A DNA stretch of 45,748 nt from Bacteroidota bacterium (lineage in GTDB: Bacteria; Bacteroidota; Bacteroidia; Bacteroidales; VadinHA17). Both the position numbers and the translations under genes were made by a program. The stretch is from the NCBI GenBank assembly GCA_015222065.1, contig JADFUQ010000133.1, forward strand, positions 1 to 45,748, in the 5' to 3' direction. Position 1 is the first letter of the stretch. The number at the start of each line of letters is the position of its first letter. This document shows positions 43,489 through 45,748 of the stretch, piece by piece. The notes beneath the pieces were generated by a model that saw only the letters and a program-made list of their open reading frames with translations, was not told the DNA's origin and made no database searches.

Positions 43489-44964
43489 TTAATAAAGTGG
43501 TCCAAGAATTCGGGCAAGTGATGCAGAAATCTTTTGCTTTAAGGGTCGCTTTTTCCACTCCCCGGGGATTATCAGATGGCTGTTTTCAAGATCTCTGCGA
43601 AAATCATTCTCCAGGCTTATTGTATGTGTTTCATTGTATATTAAGGCATTAACTTCAAAGTTGAGGTCAAAACTTCGATAATCAACATTTGCAGATCCAA
43701 TAGAAGAGAAAACCCTGTCGACCATAATTATTTTAGCGTGAATAAAACCTTTCTCATAAAGGTAAACCCGGATTCCTGCATCAAGCATTTCCCCTATGTA
43801 TGAGATTGAGTTCCAGTAAGCAATTGTTGAATCGGAACGTGCAGGTAAAATAATTCTAACATCAACACCACTTAGGGAAGCTGTTTTAAGAGCAGTGAGA
43901 ATACTTGGATTGGGGGAAAAATATGGTGTAGAAATAAAAATATTCTCTTTGGCTGTACTGATAGCTGCAAAATAGGCCTGCATTATACTTGACCAATCAG
44001 AGTCTGGACCACTGGAGGTGATCTGTATCAGACATTCCTCATTAACCTTATGATTTGGAAAATATCTGGGTTGATGACCAATAATTAACCTCGAAATAAA
44101 ATACCAGTCAACAAGAAAGATCATCTGAAGTGAATGTACGCTTTCCCCTTCCAGTCTTAAATGAGAATCGCGCCAGAAACCCACTTTCGGATCTCCATGA
44201 ATGTACTTGTCTGCAATATTAAATCCACCGACAAAACCTATTTTTCCATCCACAACAATTATTTTGCGATGATTTCTGAAATTTGCCTTGCTGGTAAGGT
44301 AAGGAAATCTTACCGGCATAAAGGCATAAGTTTTAATGCCTTCTTTTTTAAGTTCCTTTAGATACATTTTACTTATTTTCCAACTTCCAACATCATCATA
44401 AATAATACGTATTTTCACTCCTTCTCTGGCTTTCTTAACAAGAACATCCTTAATCCTGTTCCCAATATTATCAGATTCCCATCGATAAAATTCCATATGA
44501 ATATGGTCTTTAGCTATATTGAGAGCATTGATAATAGAATCAAATGTTTCTTCTCCATTAATAAGAATATTTACTTTATTATATTGAGTAAGGAGTGCTT
44601 TGCTGTTATTTAATAACAACGTCATAATATTCCTTTTTTCATTGATCTTTTTGTTTTTCAGGAACTTTTGACGAGGCAATTCATTTACCTGATCCCTGCT
44701 TAAACTGCTTATCCTTTCCAGGTCTACCAACTCTTTCCGGGAAAAGATTTTTACTTTTCTGTAATTTTGTCCAAAAATAAGATATCCGATAATTCCAATC
44801 ACCGGAATAAGAATAATGAATAAACCCCAGGAAATGGTCTTTACAGGATCACGGTTCTCAAGGATAACCATAAAGACAGTAAACAAGATAGACCCACCGT
44901 AAAGGATAGTGATTACCAGAGCAACATTACTCAATAGGACATCCCAATGAATGGCAGTGATCAT
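43489..44964 (-). CDS. cls: Cardiolipin synthase
   Basis: 491 aa. Two N-terminal membrane helices (residues 14-33 and 43-65) precede two phospholipase-D motifs: HRKIIVVDGKIGFVGGFN in the first half and HAKIIMVDRVFSSIGSANVDYRS in the second. Both carry the H-x-K-x4-D/x residues, and the layout is that of ClsA-type synthases, which join two phosphatidylglycerols. It stands alone on its strand. A TAACTTTA box (44995-44988, minus strand) is a possible -7 element. Confidence 0.92.
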   Translation of the reverse strand: MITAIHWDVLLSNVALVITILYGGSILFTVFMVILENRDPVKTISWGLFIILIPVIGIIGYLIFGQNYRKVKIFSRKELVDLERISSLSRDQVNELPRQKFLKNKKINEKRNIMTLLLNNSKALLTQYNKVNILINGEETFDSIINALNIAKDHIHMEFYRWESDNIGNRIKDVLVKKAREGVKIRIIYDDVGSWKISKMYLKELKKEGIKTYAFMPVRFPYLTSKANFRNHRKIIVVDGKIGFVGGFNIADKYIHGDPKVGFWRDSHLRLEGESVHSLQMIFLVDWYFISRLIIGHQPRYFPNHKVNEECLIQITSSGPDSDWSSIMQAYFAAISTAKENIFISTPYFSPNPSILTALKTASLSGVDVRIILPARSDSTIAYWNSISYIGEMLDAGIRVYLYEKGFIHAKIIMVDRVFSSIGSANVDYRSFDLNFEVNALIYNETHTISLENDFRRDLENSHLIIPGEWKKRPLKQKISASLARILGPLY

Positions 44965-45120
44965 CTTTTTTTGAATTAATAGAATACTAAAGTTAGAAAA
45001 AACCAGGATAGCTTCCTATTTTTTTTTACGACCACACTATTGATTATTACCAGCAATAACCAAAGGGCGACTAAAACTCAATTAATGATTCTGTTATAAG
45101 CATTAATAGCATAAAAAAAA

Positions 45121-45134
45121 GGGACCAGAGTCCC
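45121..45134 (-). terminator. Rho-independent terminator of the right-edge gene
   Basis: GGGAC-CAGA-GTCCC hairpin; on the minus strand it is followed directly by eight T residues. It lies about 30 bp past the stop at 45163. Confidence 0.85.
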
Positions 45135-45162
45135 TCTTTTATCAATATATATTGTTAAAAGT

Positions 45163-45748
45163 TTAGAAAAAGATTCCCAGACTGAAAATGAACTGCGGGT
45201 TCCTTGAATCAAACTCAAAATCCTCTCCTCCAATATTTACACCATCTCCAAGTTTACTGAGGTTGCCTTCGTACCGTACATCAAGCGAAATGGTATTTAA
45301 AATATCAAGGCCCACACCAGCCTGGTATCCAAAAGATGCTCCCTTTAGTTTTTCTTCATAACCTGCTGTTTCAATAAGATCAGCCTTACTGTCAATTATT
45401 ATACTGGCTACAGGACCGGCATTTATCCGTGCAGGTCCAAATTTAAAGCCAACCAAAACAGGTATATCCAGTTTCTTGAATTCCATTGTCTTAATACTGG
45501 TAACATTCGGAAGTATATTCGTAACTTCCACTTCACCCCCGGTAGATGAAAAGTATAATTCCGGCTGAATAAAAACTCCAAAAAAAGTTACCCGTGTCAT
45601 AAGGCCTGCATGGAATCCCACACTGGCAGTCTTTAGTCCTTCCAGAGAATATTCTTCAATCCCCTGTGTCACAGTAATAATATCATCCATTTTAATGGTT
45701 GATGAATTGACACCGCCTTTTACGCCGAATTTAATCTGAGCATTTGCA
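45163..45748 (-). CDS. Outer-membrane beta-barrel protein, 5' partial
   Basis: The frame continues past the internal ATG (45690) to the right edge; upstream codons read ANAQIKFGVKGGVN, which is the end of a signal peptide and the first barrel strand. So the gene starts outside the window. The visible part, about 195 aa, alternates strands of the PorT/OMP_b-brl type: VGFHAGLMTRV, VFIQPELYFSSTGGEV, LDIPVLVGFKFGPARINAGPV, GYQAGVGLDILNTISLDVRYEG and the terminal PQFIFSLGIFF ending in Phe. It is probably an outer-membrane or envelope barrel of unknown role. A clear terminator follows. Confidence 0.85.
   Translation of the reverse strand, partial: ANAQIKFGVKGGVNSSTIKMDDIITVTQGIEEYSLEGLKTASVGFHAGLMTRVTFFGVFIQPELYFSSTGGEVEVTNILPNVTSIKTMEFKKLDIPVLVGFKFGPARINAGPVASIIIDSKADLIETAGYEEKLKGASFGYQAGVGLDILNTISLDVRYEGNLSKLGDGVNIGGEDFEFDSRNPQFIFSLGIFF

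Overview
The window is a chromosomal stretch from a Bacteroidota (probably Bacteroidales/Marinilabiliales-like) anaerobe or facultative anaerobe. It is AT-rich and has no clear Shine-Dalgarno sequences. Several promoters fit the Bacteroidota pattern TTTG-N19-21-TAnnTTTG. There are outer-membrane barrel, TonB-like, SpoIIE-phosphatase and BlaI/BlaR1-type genes typical of that phylum. No tRNA, rRNA, CRISPR array, phage or transposase gene was seen. These are readings by eye; nothing was searched against a database.

Region 1 (1-7.6 kb) is an extended 'AmmeMemoRadiSam' locus. It holds a Memo-AMMECR1 fusion (open at the left edge), a large membrane protein with a spermidine-synthase-like domain that lacks the usual catalytic acids, a radical SAM protein with a Tat-like leader, and convergently a DUF6599-DUF362 pair, the latter with a twin-arginine signal. 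The neighbourhood suggests an envelope-associated pathway of unknown function. Region 2 (7.9-18.2 kb) has a VTT/DedA-like protein and an eIF-2B-like protein, then a seven-gene block for branched-chain acyl-CoA metabolism: methylcrotonyl-CoA carboxylase beta, enoyl-CoA hydratase, carboxylase alpha, then archaeal-type HMG-CoA synthase, thiolase and DUF35 scaffold, then an acyl-CoA dehydrogenase. There is no HMG-CoA lyase, so the synthase/thiolase trio may run backwards to finish leucine breakdown.

Region 3 (18.2-30.2 kb) is mixed housekeeping: Asp/Glu racemase with P1 peptidase, a zinc-ribbon protein diverging from a short SSB across a paired palindrome, a minus-strand operon (C69 dipeptidase lipoprotein, 2-hydroxyacid dehydrogenase, SpoIIE phosphatase, OLD-like ATPase), a TonB-like protein, an SRAP/HMCES protein and a putative HExxH metallopeptidase. 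Region 4 (30.26-30.77 kb) is gene-free but densely structured. It has a Bacteroidota -7 box, about ten hairpins or helices including GNRA and UUCG loops, and a strong terminal hairpin, all consistent with a roughly 490-nt minus-strand non-coding RNA that I could not assign to any family.

Region 5 (31.0-34.7 kb) is a second biotin-dependent acyl-CoA carboxylase (biotin carboxylase, carrier protein, carboxyltransferase). Region 6 (34.8-45.7 kb) is envelope-related: patatin-barrel protein, CotH-like secreted protein, ankyrin-plus-barrel protein, lipoprotein, a BlaI/BlaR1-type regulator pair with two palindromic operators placed exactly on its promoter, cardiolipin synthase, and an outer-membrane barrel protein cut by the right edge.

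Intergenic DNA after stop codons is unusual: degenerate purine-rich tails, a duplicated approximately 200-bp element (18.2 and 40.0 kb), and a perfectly packed three-way-junction palindrome at 1.68 kb.
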